From Arthrobacter sp. ES3-54 (GTDB lineage: Bacteria > Actinomycetota > Actinomycetes > Actinomycetales > Micrococcaceae), in the NCBI RefSeq assembly GCF_029504395.1, contig NZ_JAQFIF010000001.1, positions 186,001-250,000 on the forward strand: DNA of 64,000 nucleotides, written 5' to 3'. Each line of letters starts with the position of its first letter. Position 1 is the stretch's first letter. The translations under genes were made by a program, and so were the position numbers. Positions 63,100 to 64,000 of the stretch are shown here, one piece after another. The notes below the pieces were generated by a model. It was not told the DNA's origin, did no database searches, and saw nothing but the letters and a program-made list of their open reading frames with translations.

Positions 63100-64000
63100 G
63101 TGAAATCACTGATAGCAACGCAGCTTCAGGCTGCCGTTGAGGCCGGGGCCGGCATCGACACCCAACTACTCATCATCGCGGGCCTGGGCATCGCCCTGCT
63201 CGTGGTGCTGATCGCCAAGTTCAAGTTCCACCCCTTCCTGGCCCTGATTCTGGGGTCCGGTTTCGTCGGCCTCGCCGCCGGTGTAGAGCCGGCCAAGGTG
63301 ATTGCCAATTTCGAGGACGGTGTGGGCGGCGTCCTGAAGGAAGTCGGCCTCCTCGTCGCGCTCGGCGCGATGCTGGGCAAGCTGCTCGCTGACTCCGGTG
63401 GCGCCAACCGGGTGGTCGACACCCTCCTGGCCAAGGCCACCGGAAACAAGCTGGTGTGGTCCATTACGCTGGTCGCCGTGATCATCGGCCTGCCGATGTT
63501 CTTCGAGATCGGGCTCGTCCTGCTGCTGCCGGTGATCGTCCTTGTCACGCAACGCTCCAAGATGCCCCTGATGCGCATCGCCATCCCGGCGCTGGCCGGT
63601 CTGTCCGTGCTGCACGGGCTGGTGCCGCCGCACCCGGGACCGCTGATCGCGATCAGCGCCGTCAAGGCGGAACTGGGCACCACCCTGGCCCTCGGCATCC
63701 TCGTTGCCATCCCCACGGTGATCATCTGCGGCCCGCTCTTCTCCCGCCTGGCAGCCCGGTGGGTGCCTGTGGGCGCCCCCGCCGTCGCCGGCGGCGTTGA
63801 CACCGTGCATGGCGCGGACATGGAGGGCGTCAAGCGCCCGCCGAGCTTCCTCGTGACGCTGTTGACCATCCTGTTCCCGGTAGTGCTCATGCTGCTCAGG
63901 GCCGTCGTGGACATCATCTGGCCCAACCCTTTGACGGCCCCGGCCATCCGGATGTTCTTCGACTTCGTCGGCCAGCCGCTGGTCGCCATGACCCTGGCGG
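63100..64000 (+). CDS. gntP: Gluconate permease (GntP family), truncated by the window end
   Basis: The first 300 residues of a gluconate:H+ symporter of about 450 residues. Many membrane helices are visible, beginning with LLIIAGLGIALLVVLIAKF. The family motif HGLVPPHPGPL is near residue 169, and GLPMFFEIGLVLLLPVI lies before it. The GTG start has AAGGA 7-8 nt upstream, the same arrangement as thiO. It is the downstream partner of gntK; the C-terminal part is beyond position 64000. Confidence 0.93.
   Translation, partial: MKSLIATQLQAAVEAGAGIDTQLLIIAGLGIALLVVLIAKFKFHPFLALILGSGFVGLAAGVEPAKVIANFEDGVGGVLKEVGLLVALGAMLGKLLADSGGANRVVDTLLAKATGNKLVWSITLVAVIIGLPMFFEIGLVLLLPVIVLVTQRSKMPLMRIAIPALAGLSVLHGLVPPHPGPLIAISAVKAELGTTLALGILVAIPTVIICGPLFSRLAARWVPVGAPAVAGGVDTVHGADMEGVKRPPSFLVTLLTILFPVVLMLLRAVVDIIWPNPLTAPAIRMFFDFVGQPLVAMTLA

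Overview
The window is high-GC, gene-dense actinobacterial chromosome. Gene content and order point to the Micrococcaceae, most likely an Arthrobacter or Pseudarthrobacter relative: a coproporphyrin-dependent heme cluster, AdnA/AdnB/UvrD2 beside NudC, a DUF3107 gene beside a TetR gene and MoeZ, and a PDZ-Lon gene followed by a UPF0182 gene. No phage, insertion sequence, CRISPR array or clear recently acquired island was seen. Almost everything is housekeeping. The interest lies in promoter architecture, degenerate active sites and odd operon members.

Layout. 1-7.7 kb: an Xaa-Pro aminopeptidase cut by the window edge, a PHP phosphoesterase, a solitary adenine DNA methyltransferase placed 8 nt after a DEAD-box RNA helicase, an RNB-domain ribonuclease and a divergent MiaE-like ferritin-fold protein. 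7.7-15.6 kb: thiamin genes. thiE diverges from a TPP riboswitch that leads thiO-thiS-thiG; then come a pterin dehydratase fused to a glyoxalase-like domain, a small membrane protein, DUF3107, a TetR regulator, the sulfur-carrier activator MoeZ and an SDR. 15.6-28.6 kb: all nine genes from glutamyl-tRNA to heme b (hemA facing hemE-hemY, then hemQ-hemH-hemC-hemD-hemB and hemL). Two extra genes sit inside: a proline-rich surface protein and a luciferase-like flavoenzyme. 28.6-31.6 kb: a polar amino-acid ABC importer behind a 432-nt leader.

31.6-52 kb: a genome-maintenance block (DEDDh exonuclease, catalytically dead alkyltransferase-like protein, AdnA, AdnB, a kinase-fold protein, NudC, UvrD2, a YgjP-like metallopeptidase), then the DUF2342 metalloprotease-like gene, the PDZ-Lon protease and UPF0182. 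From memory, the order from the alkyltransferase-like gene to UPF0182 matches the mycobacterial block around Rv3193c-Rv3204. 52-64 kb: two identical initiator tRNA genes, a photolyase, an envelope-stress group (PspA, a TPM-domain protein, an HtrA-like protease), electron-transfer flavoprotein genes etfB-etfA, a PIG-L deacetylase, and a gluconate kinase and permease cut by the window end.

How it fits together. The heme set is self-contained and follows the coproporphyrin route, shown by HemQ and a cysteine-rich ferrochelatase. The thiazole genes have a riboswitch, but thiE and the adenylating enzyme (MoeZ) do not. At least ten genes carry a TAnnnT hexamer 5 to 7 nt (mostly exactly 6) before the start codon, which predicts leaderless mRNAs. 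Four of these sites form tight divergent pairs. Short tandem duplications of 12 to 17 bp recur both between and inside genes.
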